Notes: a model not told the origin generated them from the letters alone. A stretch of DNA of 64,000 bases from Candidatus Thiodictyon syntrophicum (GCF_002813775.1 NZ_CP020370.1:2505501-2569500), one strand, 5' to 3'; counted from the first letter of the stretch, positions 10,339-20,283 are shown. Made by a program: numbers and translations.

Positions 10339-11172
10339 TGGCCTGGCTCCTGCCCGGTGCCCCCGGCCTGGGCCTCGATCAGCGCGATGATACGCGCGTG
10401 CTCGAAGGTGTGGGCGAGCGTCAGGACCTGCGCCGCGAAGGCGGGCCTGTCCCCGGGGCCGGACCAGTGTCGGCACCAGGCCTCGATGCGGGTGGTGCGG
10501 CCCAGTTCGGCCAGGGCGCGGAACTCCGCCAGGGCCTCCGGCGGGGGCGGGGCCGCCGGCGGCGCAGGGGCGGGGGTCGCGGTCTCCTCGCACTCTGGGT
10601 CGGCCATGGCAGCCCCGGCGCAGTCGGCAGCGCGCGCAATCAAGACCGCGGGCAGTGGGCCCAAGTCGCCGACGCAGTCGCGGAGCAGGGCGGGCAGGGC
10701 CGTGGGGTGCGACCTGAGCGCCAGACGACCGCGCTCCAGGCGGCTGAAAAGGCCAGCGCGAGCTCGATGCGCTTGCGCTGGTCGATGTCCACCAGCACCA
10801 GGACCGCACCCGCCCCCGGTGCCGCGGGGTCGAGTGGGCTCAAACTGGCGTGGGTCCACAGCAAGGTCCCGTCGCGACGGCGCAACTGGATGTCCTCGCT
10901 GTAGGCACCCGCGGGTCCGGGTGGTGCGTAGCAGCGGGCGGCGACCGCCGCGAAGACCAGCCCGCGCGGGGGCTCAGGAACAGCACGCTGAGCAGCACGT
11001 TGAGGATGATCACCGCCTTGGCGTTGGCCACCGGGCCGACCATGGTCAGGGCGTTGATCGCCAGGCCCCACAGACACAGGATGAAGAGGACCGCCTTGCA
11101 CCGGTAGGAGAGCCGCCGGCGCGCCAGGACCAGTGACCACAGGAGCGCCGGCGCGATCAGTAGATTGACCAA
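10335..11172 (-). pseudogene. sensor histidine kinase remnants (membrane, PAS-like and C-terminal pieces)
   Basis: Three pieces lie in three different frames on one strand. First, from about 11172, are membrane segments (LLIAPALLWSLVLARRRLSY, then LFILCLWGLAINALTMVG and VIILNVLLSVLFL). Second is a PAS-like piece (SEDIQLRRRDGTLLWTHASL, then AVLVLVDIDQRKRIELALAF). Third is a C-terminal helical piece (ALAEFRALAELGRTTRIEAW to HARIIALIEAQ) ending with an ATGA overlap into the receiver gene. I see no HisKA H-box or HATPase motifs, so the catalytic core is deleted. The order and overlap show it was once a kinase-regulator operon. Confidence 0.6.
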
Positions 11173-11220
11173 TACCAGCGGATTCCAGTCGATGACCAGG
11201 TTGCGGTAGAAACCACGGAT

Positions 11221-11367
11221 GCCACCGGGCTCTTCCTCGACTTCAGGCCCGCCGCTGCCCCCGCGCCCGCCCCGCTGGCCCTGCTCGCCCTGGGGGCCGG
11301 TCTCCTGGCGGCGCGTCGCCGCCGTGTCGGTGCGCTATCGGAGACGGTGATACCGGCGACAAGGTAG
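11221..11367 (+). pseudogene. PEP-CTERM sorting-signal tail, orphan remnant
   Basis: In this frame the sequence reads LFLDFRPAAAPAPAPLALL, then ALGAGLLAARRRRVGAL, and stops at 11365-11367. The proline-rich start, hydrophobic stretch and Arg cluster make a textbook PEP-CTERM/VPxPAP-type tail. No upstream coding sequence belongs to it: the opposite strand here encodes the kinase membrane region. It is probably the far end of a deleted exported-protein gene. Confidence 0.5.
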
Positions 11368-11370
11368 CCG

Positions 11371-12234
11371 TCAGCCCGCGGCGCCGGGGTCGATGCCGAG
11401 TGCGCGCAGGCGCTCGGCAAGCTGCTCGGCGCGAGCGTCGGCCTGCTCGGCACGGGCGCGCTCCTGCGCGGCGCGAGCGTCCGCCTGCTCGGCACGGGTG
11501 CGCTCCTGCGCGGCGCGAGCGTCCGCTTGCTCGGCACGGGCGCGTTCCTGCTCGGCGCGTACATTTTCCTGCTCGGCACGGGCGTGTTCCTGCGCGGCGC
11601 GCGCAGCGGCCTCCCGCGCCTGCTCTTCGGCCTCTCGCGCCTGCTTCTCGGCCTGCCGGGCGCGGCGGGCCAGTTCGACCGGGCTCAGGAAGGGCCGGCC
11701 GGCGGGGTCGAAGATCTCCAGGGTCTCGGCGCGCAGGGCAAAGCGGATGCCGAGCCGGGGGCTGGTCCAGCCGTTGACGTAGGCCACGGGGGCGAGCCGC
11801 CCGTCCTGGCGCAGCCAGACCTCCAGACGGTTTCGCTCGGGGTCGTAGAGGTAATACTCGGCGGCGCCGTGGGTGTCGTAGAACTCCAGCTTGTCCCTGA
11901 GTTCCTTGGGCCCGTTCGACGGCGACTGGACCTCGAAGACCACTTGGGGGGCGATGCCGTCCTCCTCCCACTGTTTGTAGGACCCGCGCGGTCCCTTGGG
12001 TCGGCCGAAGACTACCATGGCGTCCGGGGCCATGGGGTTGGCGAGGCGCCGGTCCTGGACCGGATACCAGAAGAGGTCACCGGCGACGAAGACATCCGGC
12101 CGGTCGGCGAAGAGGATCTCCAGGTTCTCCTTGATCTTGACGATCCAGTCGAATTGCAGCGTATTCTCCGCCATCGGGGCTCCGTCGCTGTCGGGATAGG
12201 GGTCGGCGGGGTCGAAACGGGGCACTGGATTCAT
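11371..12234 (-). CDS. Uma2-family nuclease with long coiled-coil tail
   Basis: This is a 287-residue protein from MNPVPRFDPA. Residues 20-190 form the Uma2 domain: LFWYPVQDRRLANPMAPDAM, the acidic strand PQVVFEVQSPSN, KLEFYDTHGAAEYYLYDP and a VNGWTSPRLGIRF segment. The conserved Glu of FEVQSPS and Lys of DKLEFYD are present. From about 195 to 275 the protein becomes a repetitive Ala/Arg/Glu/Gln coiled coil, with a 14-residue unit (RAEQADARAAQERT) repeated at least twice nearly exactly. Such tails occur in other Uma2 proteins; an oligomerisation role is inferred. The 67-codon upstream extension was rejected because it lacks Uma2 sequence. It is co-oriented with the AAA/PD-(D/E)XK gene 185 bp upstream. 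Confidence 0.85.
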   Translation of the reverse strand: MNPVPRFDPADPYPDSDGAPMAENTLQFDWIVKIKENLEILFADRPDVFVAGDLFWYPVQDRRLANPMAPDAMVVFGRPKGPRGSYKQWEEDGIAPQVVFEVQSPSNGPKELRDKLEFYDTHGAAEYYLYDPERNRLEVWLRQDGRLAPVAYVNGWTSPRLGIRFALRAETLEIFDPAGRPFLSPVELARRARQAEKQAREAEEQAREAAARAAQEHARAEQENVRAEQERARAEQADARAAQERTRAEQADARAAQERARAEQADARAEQLAERLRALGIDPGAAG

Positions 12235-12419
12235 GGTGCTGGCTCCGGGCCGGGGGCCCTGTGTCGGTCTGAACTCGCTCTCCAGCATAGCAGCGGCAAG
12301 GGGAGAACGACACGGCGTTCGCGGTGTGACCCGTAGGGCGGAACGCGCAGCGGTTCCGCCATCGCCATCATGGGCGCCGCGGCGGATCCCCCCGCGGGCC
12401 TGCGCTCCCCGCTCCCCAC

Positions 12420-14198
12420 TCACAGCACCCGCCACACCAGCCGTTCCACCCCCAGTGCGACCACGGCGAGTGCGCGCAGATCCGTGAGACCATGCCGTTC
12501 GCGCAGGGTCGCACCATAGACCCGCGCCTGCGCCGCCGCCTCATCCAGCCGGGCCGCGACCACGGGCAGGGCCGCCAGGGTCTCGCGCGACTGCGCCCGC
12601 ACCTGCTCGCCGGTGAGACCCAGGTCCTTGAGCCCCAGATATTTGAACTCCAGCAACAGGTCCAACGCCTGAAAACGGCGCATGTCCGGGCGCACGATCA
12701 GGGCGAGATCCGCATAGCCCCGGTCGGTTTCCAATTCCGAAACCGCCATATAGAGCCGGTCGTCGAACAGCAGGGTGAGGAAGGCGAACTTGACCAGGAG
12801 TTCATTGGTCCAGCGGTAGTCGCGGTTGGACAGCACCCGGAAATAGCGTGACTCGATGAAGTCGCACAGGGGGGCCGGGTCGCCGCGCACGTAGAGGGTC
12901 TTGGCTGCAGCCTGCGCCGTTTCGCGCTCCTCGTAGCCGGGGAGCCAGAGGTCCCGTAACCGCTCCACATAGAGTGCCCGGGCGACCAGATTGGGGATCT
13001 TCAGCGCCAGTTCCCCGAGCAGGCCCCGGTCGGCCAGGGTCAGGACCCCGAAGTAATAGAGCAGCGAGGCCATGAAGGGCTGGTCCTTGACCGCGCGCAG
13101 CATGTCCTCCACCCCGAAGCGTCGGGCCAATTGCGGAATAACAACCTGATCGTCACCGCTCAAGGCCGCCACCAGCAGGTCCTCGCCGTGGGGTAGGCGG
13201 GCGATATAGGCGAGTTTGTTGCGGTCCATCGCCAGGTTTTCGTCGAGGAGTTGTCGCGGAGGCTGCCCCCGAAGGCTCAGCGCCTTCAGGAAATAGAGGC
13301 TCAAGGTCGGATTATAGACGCTCTCGGTGCCGTCCTCGCTGAAGCGATAGCCGTTATAGAAGGTGCGCATGGTCGCCAGCGCCGCGGCGGGCGACCAGGA
13401 CGCGCCGTCGGCGGCCAGTCGTTCCAGCACCGTGGCGATCTCGGGCTCGGAGAAACCGCACAGGTCGTTGAAGTCCGGCGCCAGATAGATGTTCTCCCCG
13501 ACGTTATAGCCGCTGGTCATATCGCTCAGGACCACCGGCGAGACCCCGGTGATGAAGACCCGGTCCAACCCCATACCGCCCGCCGCCGCCTTCACCATCT
13601 TGAAGACGGTCTTCAGCAACCCCTCGCCATACAGCAGCGATTCATAGTGCCCCTGGCCCCCGCTCTGACCAGGCCCGGCCATCAGCGCCTCATTGGCGAA
13701 GTTGTCGTATTCGTCGATGAGCAGATAGAGCTTGTGGGGCGTCTGGGAGACCGCCATCAGGGCCGAGCGCAGCGACGAGAGGGCGTTGTCGGCCTGGATC
13801 GTGATGACCGGGGGCATCCGCGCCTGATAGCGCAGGGCAAACTCTGCGATACAATCATTGAGATGCCGATGCAGCGCCGCCTCGATCGCCGTCACCTCAC
13901 CCTGCGCCTTGACCAGCGAGAAGTCCCACTTCATCACGTAGAACTGGTTGTGCAGCGGCGTCGGGTCCCGCCCGATGGCGAGCCCCCCAAACAGGGCGGC
14001 AAACTGGTCCGCCCGATTCAGGTCGTAATAATGCTCCAGCATCGACAGCAGCAGGCTCTTGCCGAAGCGCCGCGGGCGGATGAAGATCAATTGCCGTCCG
14101 GCGTCCTCCAATTGGGGAATCCGGTCGGTGCGGTCCTGATACCAGTAACCCTCCTGGATCAGGGTGCCGAAATCGCTCAGACCATAGGGAAATTTCAT
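12420..14198 (-). CDS. AAA-ATPase-like / PD-(D/E)XK nuclease protein, copy 1
   Basis: This 592-residue protein is of the pfam AAA-ATPase_like plus PDDEXK_9 architecture. The N-terminal signature is [20 protein letters not shown], followed by a P-loop-like [12 protein letters not shown] (about 42-53). The Walker B segment is LYLLIDEYDNFANEAL, then VFITGVSPVVLSDMTSGYN. The C-terminal domain has RRFQALDLLLEFKYLGLKD, whose E-F-K is the nuclease half-motif. Members are common in anaerobes and Chromatiaceae; the function is unproven, with selfish or defence roles suggested. A second copy, over 80% identical by eye, lies at 15647-17426. The ATG is in good context and no partner gene overlaps. Confidence 0.88.
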   Translation of the reverse strand: MKFPYGLSDFGTLIQEGYWYQDRTDRIPQLEDAGRQLIFIRPRRFGKSLLLSMLEHYYDLNRADQFAALFGGLAIGRDPTPLHNQFYVMKWDFSLVKAQGEVTAIEAALHRHLNDCIAEFALRYQARMPPVITIQADNALSSLRSALMAVSQTPHKLYLLIDEYDNFANEALMAGPGQSGGQGHYESLLYGEGLLKTVFKMVKAAAGGMGLDRVFITGVSPVVLSDMTSGYNVGENIYLAPDFNDLCGFSEPEIATVLERLAADGASWSPAAALATMRTFYNGYRFSEDGTESVYNPTLSLYFLKALSLRGQPPRQLLDENLAMDRNKLAYIARLPHGEDLLVAALSGDDQVVIPQLARRFGVEDMLRAVKDQPFMASLLYYFGVLTLADRGLLGELALKIPNLVARALYVERLRDLWLPGYEERETAQAAAKTLYVRGDPAPLCDFIESRYFRVLSNRDYRWTNELLVKFAFLTLLFDDRLYMAVSELETDRGYADLALIVRPDMRRFQALDLLLEFKYLGLKDLGLTGEQVRAQSRETLAALPVVAARLDEAAAQARVYGATLRERHGLTDLRALAVVALGVERLVWRVL

Positions 14199-14819
14199 GA
14201 TGCCGATGCTCGCGTGCTGGATCAGGGTTCGCCGGTCTTGATCATCACTGCGGCCGGGCTGGGGCGGCCGCGTCGTCAGGCCATTGCCGCCTCACTGCAT
14301 CAGGGCTGGAAGCCCTGATGACGCGGGCACCGCGATGGACTGGCCGCAGCGCTGATCGCGGGCGGGCCCGCCCCGGTGCGCGCCCGCGCCGGGCAGGGTG
14401 CGCGGGCGAGTGCGGCCTTAAGACGCCGACTCAGCATAGCACCCCGGCCGGACCGGCCGGCCCCCCGGGCGGTTGCGGCAGCGCCAGGATTCGACCTCCC
14501 GGGGCCGGGCCGGCTCTGGGACGGCCGACTTCAGTCGGCGAAAAGCCGGGTCGGTGTCAGCTTTTTTTACAGCATGGATTTCGCGGTTGCGTCGGCTGGC
14601 GCTTCAGGACACTTTCCGTTTTCCTTATGCGTCTCGTAAAAAATTGTTTTGGTTTGTTATTCTTGATGGCAGGGCAGGGCAGGGCAGGGCAGGATGTGGC
14701 GCGGATATTGCTTACTTTAAGTAGGGATCGCTCTCACCCCCGCGGACGTCACCAAGGGCCTGGGACCGGCCTGATCCAAGAACGACAAATCCTTAACCCA
14801 CGCTCACGCGGGAGCCCCC
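14199..14819. other. intergenic region with hairpin and GGCAG tandem repeat
   Basis: These 621 bp hold no convincing gene. There is a perfect 10-bp stem (CATCAGGGCT, loop GGA, 14298-14320). At 14669-14694 a short tandem array of GGCAG pentamers (five units) precedes the PEP-CTERM gene. The stretch around 14560-14730 is distinctly AT-richer than its surroundings and probably includes that gene's promoter. I could not fix the promoter elements, and I see no sigma-54 GG-N10-GC pattern. Confidence 0.6.
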
Positions 14820-15431
14820 ATGTCCAACCTGAACCCCACCCACCCTTACCCGGCTGGCCGATCCGCGGTCGCCGCCCCACTGCTGGCCTCGGTCTTGACC
14901 CTGGCCGCCTGGATGCCGGCCGGCCCGGCCGCCGCCGCCATCGTCAACTACAGCATCGCCAATCCGGCCGCCGACGGCTGGACGGGCGGCGCCCTCACGA
15001 TCGGCAGTCTGAGCGATTCGATCAGCATCCTGCCGAGCCTGATCACCGGGACGGTCAATGGTGTGACCTCGAGCTTCGTTCCGAACCGTGTCGGAAATGG
15101 CGAAAGCGAGCTTTGGTATTACAACAACGTCTCGGGAAACCATCTGGATCTGTACAGCACGGATTTTGGTTCCCTGACGGAGACCGCCGCGACTACCTGG
15201 CAGAATATCATCACCACCCGTGGCGGCACCTATGCGAATAACTATTTGTATTTTGCCTTCTCTGGGGCCTCGCCCTCGGTAGGCTCGGTCTATTCCTACG
15301 ATAGCGGCAAAGGCACCTCCGTCACCTTCTCCGTCGAAGTCCCGGTTCCCGCCCCGCTCGCGCTGCTGCTCGCCGCGGTGCCCGCGGTGTGGCTCACGCG
15401 TCGCCGCCAGCGCAGTGTTCGGGCGGGGTGA
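14820..15431 (+). CDS. PEP-CTERM (VPxPAP-type) exported protein
   Basis: The 203-residue protein has an N-terminal signal sequence (hydrophobic core LLASVLTLAAWMPAGPAAAA, cleavage near residue 40). The mature region of about 135 residues is rich in Ser, Thr, Asn, Gly and Tyr. The C-terminal sorting signal reads VPVPAPLALLLAAVPAVWL followed by TRRRQRS. PEP-CTERM proteins are processed by an exosortase and usually end up at the cell surface or in exopolysaccharide. The mature region matches no family I know. A Shine-Dalgarno (GGGAG) lies 5 bp before the ATG. It is bracketed by the two AAA/PD-(D/E)XK copies on the other strand. Confidence 0.85.
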   Translation: MSNLNPTHPYPAGRSAVAAPLLASVLTLAAWMPAGPAAAAIVNYSIANPAADGWTGGALTIGSLSDSISILPSLITGTVNGVTSSFVPNRVGNGESELWYYNNVSGNHLDLYSTDFGSLTETAATTWQNIITTRGGTYANNYLYFAFSGASPSVGSVYSYDSGKGTSVTFSVEVPVPAPLALLLAAVPAVWLTRRRQRSVRAG

Positions 15432-15525
15432 GGGGTGACGCCGCCGTGCGTTGGCCGCGTCGGATCGTGAACTGACCGTCCCCTTAGCCCTCTCTCGTTC
15501 CCACGCGGAAGCAGGGGAATGCCGT

Positions 15526-15571
15526 GCGGGCGCTCCGCGTCCGGTCTTGGCGCTGGACGCGGAGCGCCCGC
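15526..15571. repeat. 17-bp perfect inverted repeat
   Basis: The arms GCGGGCGCTCCGCGTCC and its complement are separated by 12 nt. The element sits inside a looser inverted pair, GTTCCCACGC (15496) and GCGTGGGAGC (15589). It fills the 215-bp convergent gap between the PEP-CTERM gene and the second AAA/PD-(D/E)XK copy and may terminate either transcript. Confidence 0.75.
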
Positions 15572-15646
15572 GCTTGCTCCCGTGCAGGAGCGTGGGAGCC
15601 AGAAGGCGTTTCGGGACGGGGCCCATGTCCTGTCCCGCCCTTAAGT

Positions 15647-17426
15647 TCACAGCACCCGCCACACCAGCCGCTCGACCCCCAATGCCACCACCGCGAGGGC
15701 GCGCAGGTCCGTGAGCCCATGGCGCCCGCGCAGCGTGGCGCCGTAGCCCCGCGCCTGCGCCGCCGCCTCATCGAGTCGGGCCGTCACCGCCGGCAGGGCG
15801 GCCAGGGCCTCGCGCGGCTGCGCCCGCACCTGCTCGCCGGTGAGTCCCAGGTCCTTGAGCCCCAGATATTTGAATTCCAGCAGCAGGTCGAGCGCCTGAA
15901 ACCGGCGCATGTCCGGGCGCACGATCAGCGCCAGGTCCGCATAGCCCCGATCGGTCTCCAGTTCCGAGACGGCCATATAGAGCCGGTCGTCGAACAGTAG
16001 GGTAAGGAAGGCGAACTTGACCAGCAACTCATTGGTCCAGCGGTAATCCCGGTTCGACAGCACCCGGAACAAGCGTGACTCGATGAAGTCGCATAGGGGG
16101 GGCGGGGTCGCCGGTCTGGCAGAGGTGACGCGCCACCGCGACCATGCGGCTGCGATCCTCGTACTCCGGCAGCCAGGTATCGCGCAGCCGTTCCACATAG
16201 AGCGCGCGGGCCACGAGGTTCGGGACCTTGAGTATGGTCTCATTGTAGGGCGTCAGCCCCGCCAGGGTCAGGACCCCGAAGTAATAGAGCAGCGAGGCCA
16301 TGAAGGGCTGGTCCTTGACCGCGCGCAGCATGTCCTCCACCCCGAAGCGCCGAGCCAGTTGCGGAATGACGACCTGGTCGTCGCCGCTCAAGGCCGCGAC
16401 CAGCAGGTCCTCGCCATGGGGCAGGCGGGCGATATAGGCGAGTTTGTTGCGGTCCATCGCCAGGTTTTCGTCCAGCAGCTGGGCCGGCGGCTGCCCTTGG
16501 CGCCGCAGGGCATCGAGGAAATAAAGGCTCAGGGTGGGGTTGTAGAGGCTCGCGGTCGCCTCCGCGCTGAAGCGATAGCCGTTGTAGAAGGTCCGCATGG
16601 TGTCCAAGGCCGCGGCGGGGGACCATTCGCCGCCGTCCGCCGCCAGTCGCTCCAGTACCCGGGCGATCTCGGGTTCCGTGAACCCGCACAGGTCGTTGAA
16701 GGCGGCCTCCAGGTAGATGTTCGTACCGACGTTATAGCCGCTGGTCATATCGCTCAAGACCACCGGTGAGACCCCGGTGATGAACACCCGGTCCAACCCC
16801 ATGCCGCCCGCTGCTGCCTTTACCATTTTGAAGACGGTCTTCAGCAACCCCTCGCCGTAGAGCAGCGACTCATAGTGGCCCTGGCCCCCGCTCTGACCAG
16901 GCCCGGCCATCAGCACCTCATTGGCGAAGTTGTCGTATTCGTCGATGAGCAGATAGAGCTTGTGGGGCGTAGCGCGCACCGCGCCCAGCAGCGACTCCAG
17001 CGAGGAGACGGCATTGTCCGGGCAGAGGGTAATCGCCCGGGTCCACCAGGGCGCATAATCGGCCACGCATTGCGTCACCCGGTCGTTGAAATGCCGATGC
17101 AACGCCGCCTCGATCGCCCCGACCTCCCCCTGCGCCTTGACCAGTGAGAAGTCCCATTTCATCACGAAGAACTGGTTGTGCAGGGCCGTCGGTTCGCGCC
17201 CGATGGCCAGCCCCCCGAACAGGGCGTCGAACTGGTCCGCCCGGTTCAGGTCGTAATAGTGCTCCAGCATCGACAGGAGCAGGCTCTTACCGAAGCGCCG
17301 CGGGCGGATGAAGATCAATTGCCGCCCGGCGTCCTCCAATTGGGGAATCCGGTCGGTGCGGTCCTGATACCAGTAGCCGTCCTGGATCAGGGTGCCGAAG
17401 TCGCTCAAACCATAGGGAAATTTCAC
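15647..17426 (-). pseudogene. AAA-ATPase-like / PD-(D/E)XK nuclease protein, copy 2 (frameshifted)
   Basis: From a GTG at 17426 this copy parallels copy 1: [65 protein letters not shown]. At 16096-16102 it carries a run of seven G (C on the coding strand), where copy 1 has one base fewer in the equivalent interval. The frame then changes and the intended continuation (LCDFIESRLFRVLSNRDYRW to LLLEFKYLGLKD) is in the next frame, ending at 15647. The nuclease half would be lost unless the run is mis-sequenced or slips in vivo. The region just before the shift is also more divergent from copy 1, so the copies are not simply identical. Confidence 0.8.
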
Positions 17427-17594
17427 GGCGGACGTCTCCCGCGTGCCGAACCAGCGGTGCAGCATAGCACCGTCGTTGCGGTACTCGGCCGCCGTGGTGG
17501 GCGGGCTGGCCGGTCGCGGTGCCGTCCCCGCGGGACCCGGGTCGGGGCGCGGTGCGTCTGGACCAGGCGCCCGCCTTCCGTTACCCTCAGCGCC

Positions 17595-18941
17595 ATGTCC
17601 CGCAAGCTCTACATCCAAACCCACGGCTGCCAGATGAACGAGTACGACTCCGCGCGCCTGGCGGACCTGCTGCGTGAGTCCCAAGGCCTGGTGCTGACCG
17701 AGCGGGCGGAGGACGCGGACGTGCTGCTGCTCATCACCTGCTCGATCCGCGAGAAGGCGCAGGAAAAGGTCTTCTCCCAGCTTGGGCGCTGGCGGCCCTG
17801 GAAGCTGGCGCGGCCGGACCTGGTGATCGGCGTCGGTGGGTGCGTGGCGAGCCAGGAGGGGGAGGCCATCCGCACCCGCGCCCCCTATGTGGACCTGGTG
17901 TTCGGCCCCCAGACCCTGCACCGCCTGCCGCAGATGCTCGATGAGCTGGCGGCGGGCCGGCAGCCCCAGGTCGATGTCTCCTTCCCGGTAGACGAGAAGT
18001 TCGACTGCCTGCCCGCGCCCCGGGCGGAGGGGCCGACGGCCTTTGTCTCGGTGATGGAGGGGTGCTCGCGGTACTGCACCTATTGCGTCGTGCCCTACAC
18101 CAGGGGCGAGGAGGTCAGCCGGCCCTGTGACGAGGTGCTCGCCGAGGTTGCCGCCCTGGCCGGGCAGGGGGTGCGGGAGGTCAACCTGCTGGGCCAGAAT
18201 GTCAATGCCTACCGCGGGCGGCGCGGTGACGGGGGCGTTGCGAATCTGGCGTACCTGATCCGCCAGGTGGCGGCGATCGAGGGCATCGGGCGCATCCGCT
18301 TTACCACCAGCCACCCGCTGGCCTTCTCCAAGTCGCTGATCGATGCCTACCGCGAGGTGCCGGAGCTGGCGAGCTTCCTGCATCTGCCGGTGCAGTCGGG
18401 CTCCGACCGTATCCTGGCGGCCATGCAGCGGGGCTACACGGCCCTGGAGTTTCGCTCGCGGATCAGGGCCGTCAAGGAGGCGCGGCCGGACATTCTGATC
18501 TCCACGGACTTCATCGTCGGCTTCCCCGGGGAGACCGAGGCCGACTTTGCGGCGACCCTGGCCCTGGTGGACGACTGCGCCTTCGACCTGAGCTACAGCT
18601 TCATCTACAGCCGCCGCCCCGGCACCCCGGCGGCGGACTATCCGGACGACTGCCCGCCCGCGGTCAAGAAGGAGCGACTGGCCCGCCTGCAACAGCGCAT
18701 CGAGTCCAATGCCCGGGGCTACAGCGCCGCCATGGTGGGCACGGTGCAGCGCGTCCTGGTAGAGGGCCCGTCGCGCAAGGACCAGGCCCAACTCTGCGGG
18801 CGGACCGACAACAACCGGGTGGTCAATTTCAACGGCACCCCGGCCTTGATCGGCCGCTTCGTCGACCTGACAATCACCGAGGCGCTGCCCAACTCGTTGC
18901 GGGGGGTGCTGGCCCAGAGCGCGGCCGACCCTGATCCGTGA
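17595..18941 (+). CDS. miaB: tRNA-2-methylthio-N6-isopentenyladenosine(37) synthase
   Basis: MiaB methylthiolates i6A37 of tRNAs reading UNN codons, using two [4Fe-4S] clusters. The 448-residue protein has the UPF0004 cysteines C12 ([10 protein letters not shown]), C49 ([11 protein letters not shown]) and C83 (GGCVAS). It also has the radical SAM triad C157, C161, C164 ([16 protein letters not shown]) and the motif [18 protein letters not shown]-like domain covers about 375-440. The start at [12 protein letters not shown] is the family start; the longer frame upstream is antisense to the AAA/PD-(D/E)XK copy. It heads the classic miaB-phoH-ybeY-corC order. Confidence 0.97.
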   Translation: MSRKLYIQTHGCQMNEYDSARLADLLRESQGLVLTERAEDADVLLLITCSIREKAQEKVFSQLGRWRPWKLARPDLVIGVGGCVASQEGEAIRTRAPYVDLVFGPQTLHRLPQMLDELAAGRQPQVDVSFPVDEKFDCLPAPRAEGPTAFVSVMEGCSRYCTYCVVPYTRGEEVSRPCDEVLAEVAALAGQGVREVNLLGQNVNAYRGRRGDGGVANLAYLIRQVAAIEGIGRIRFTTSHPLAFSKSLIDAYREVPELASFLHLPVQSGSDRILAAMQRGYTALEFRSRIRAVKEARPDILISTDFIVGFPGETEADFAATLALVDDCAFDLSYSFIYSRRPGTPAADYPDDCPPAVKKERLARLQQRIESNARGYSAAMVGTVQRVLVEGPSRKDQAQLCGRTDNNRVVNFNGTPALIGRFVDLTITEALPNSLRGVLAQSAADPDP

Positions 18942-19015
18942 CACCGGTGCCAAGCTCGGGCGGCCCCGACAGGCCTCGCCGCGCAACGGCGCCCCCACGG
19001 GAGCGAGACGGATAA

Positions 19016-19050
19016 TTCACCCTTCACCCTTCACCCTTCACCCTTCATTC
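19016..19050. repeat. heptamer tandem repeat (ACCCTTC)
   Basis: Four consecutive ACCCTTC units and a degenerate fifth lie in the 125-bp gap between miaB and phoH, ending 17 bp before the phoH start. They could make spacing or ribosome access for phoH variable by slippage. Confidence 0.75.
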
Positions 19051-19066
19051 TTACATCCTGAAACTC

Positions 19067-20119
19067 TTGTCTGCCCAACCCCAATCACTCGACCTCGAAC
19101 TGGCCCCCGCGGACAACCCGCGGCTCGCCAACCTCTGCGGACCCTTCGAGCAACACCTGCGGCTGATCGAGCGCCGGCTCGGGATCGAGATCAGCAACCG
19201 CGGCATGTCCTTTCGGCTCATCGGCGAGGGGGCGGCGGTGCACCTGGGGGACCGGCTCCTGCGCGACCTGTATGCCGACACCCTGGCGGAGGTCTTGAGT
19301 CCGGAGGCGATCCACCTGTCGCTGCGCGCGCTCGGCGCGGACGAATTGGCGCTGCCCGCGGACAGCCGACTGCCGGAACTGGTCATCAAGACCAAACGGG
19401 GGCTGGTGCGGGCGCGGGGGCCCAATCAGCAGGAATACCTGCATGCCATCGCCCACCACGATATCGCCTTCGGCGTGGGGCCGGCGGGGACCGGCAAGAC
19501 CTATCTGGCCGTGGCCAGCGCGGTCGAGGCCCTGGAGTCGGACCGGGTGCGGCGCCTGCTCCTGGTGCGTCCGGCGGTGGAGGCGGGGGAGCGGCTCGGC
19601 TTCCTGCCCGGGGACCTGGCCCAGAAGATCGACCCTTATCTGCGCCCGCTCTATGACGCCCTGTTCGAGATGCTCGGCTTCGAGAAGGTGAACAAGCTCT
19701 TGGAGCGCAACGTGATCGAGGTGGCGCCGCTCGCTTACATGCGCGGGCGCACCCTGAACGATGCCTTCATCATCCTGGACGAGGCCCAGAACACCACGCC
19801 CGAGCAGATGAAGATGTTCCTGACCCGCATCGGCTTCGGCTCCACCGCCGTCATCACCGGTGACGTGACCCAGGTGGACCTGCCCCGCGGCCAGCCGTCC
19901 GGCCTGCGCCAGGCGGTGGAGGTCTTGAAAGACGTGGACGGCATCAGCTTCACCTTCTTCAATGCCCGGGACGTGGTACGCCATGCCTTGGTGCAGCGCA
20001 TCGTCCACGCCTACGAGGCCTTCGACCGCCCGGAACCGCTGGGGCGGCCCCAAGCTCACGGGGCGCGGCGGACCAGCGAAGCCGAGAAAGAGGATTTGTC
20101 CGCAAATGAACGCAAATAA
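19067..20119 (+). CDS. ybeZ: PhoH-like ATPase (PhoL/YbeZ)
   Basis: This is a 350-residue PhoH-family NTPase, thought to act with YbeY in rRNA maturation and quality control. The Walker A is GPAGTGKT (138-145) and the Walker B is [17 protein letters not shown] (from about 233). The N-terminal PhoH-associated segment ([20 protein letters not shown]) is present. The likely start is a TTG at 19067; no ATG fits, and ribosome-binding sequence is weak. The last residues (EDLSANERK) are encoded by one arm of a GCAAATGAAC repeat, which supplies the stop codon, so the native C-terminus has been overwritten. ybeY follows after 186 bp containing the other arm. Confidence 0.92.
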   Translation: MSAQPQSLDLELAPADNPRLANLCGPFEQHLRLIERRLGIEISNRGMSFRLIGEGAAVHLGDRLLRDLYADTLAEVLSPEAIHLSLRALGADELALPADSRLPELVIKTKRGLVRARGPNQQEYLHAIAHHDIAFGVGPAGTGKTYLAVASAVEALESDRVRRLLLVRPAVEAGERLGFLPGDLAQKIDPYLRPLYDALFEMLGFEKVNKLLERNVIEVAPLAYMRGRTLNDAFIILDEAQNTTPEQMKMFLTRIGFGSTAVITGDVTQVDLPRGQPSGLRQAVEVLKDVDGISFTFFNARDVVRHALVQRIVHAYEAFDRPEPLGRPQAHGARRTSEAEKEDLSANERK

Positions 20120-20283
20120 GAGAAAACTGATGCCGGTCTGCAATGGTTGCCCTGAGGGTAAGTGCTCAAACGGGTCTGTCCGTCGGCCAGCTCCGGTCTG
20201 GTCGGATGACTCCCCGGACGGCGATTGCCAATCACCCAATAGGTTTTCTTATTTGCGTTCATTTGCGTTCATTTGCGGACAAT
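20095..20283. repeat. GCAAATGAAC inverted repeat, copy b
   Basis: The left arm (20095-20121, TTGTCCGCAAATGAACGCAA onward) faces a three-unit right arm (20246-20283), with about 125 bp between. The left arm encodes the last residues and the stop codon of the PhoH-like protein, and the right arm ends 23 bp before the ybeY start. Confidence 0.85.

Noticed and set aside
17427-18998. N-terminal extension of the second AAA/PD-(D/E)XK gene
   Set aside because: The extension is antisense to miaB; homology with copy 1 starts at MKFPYG, so the GTG at 17426 is the start.
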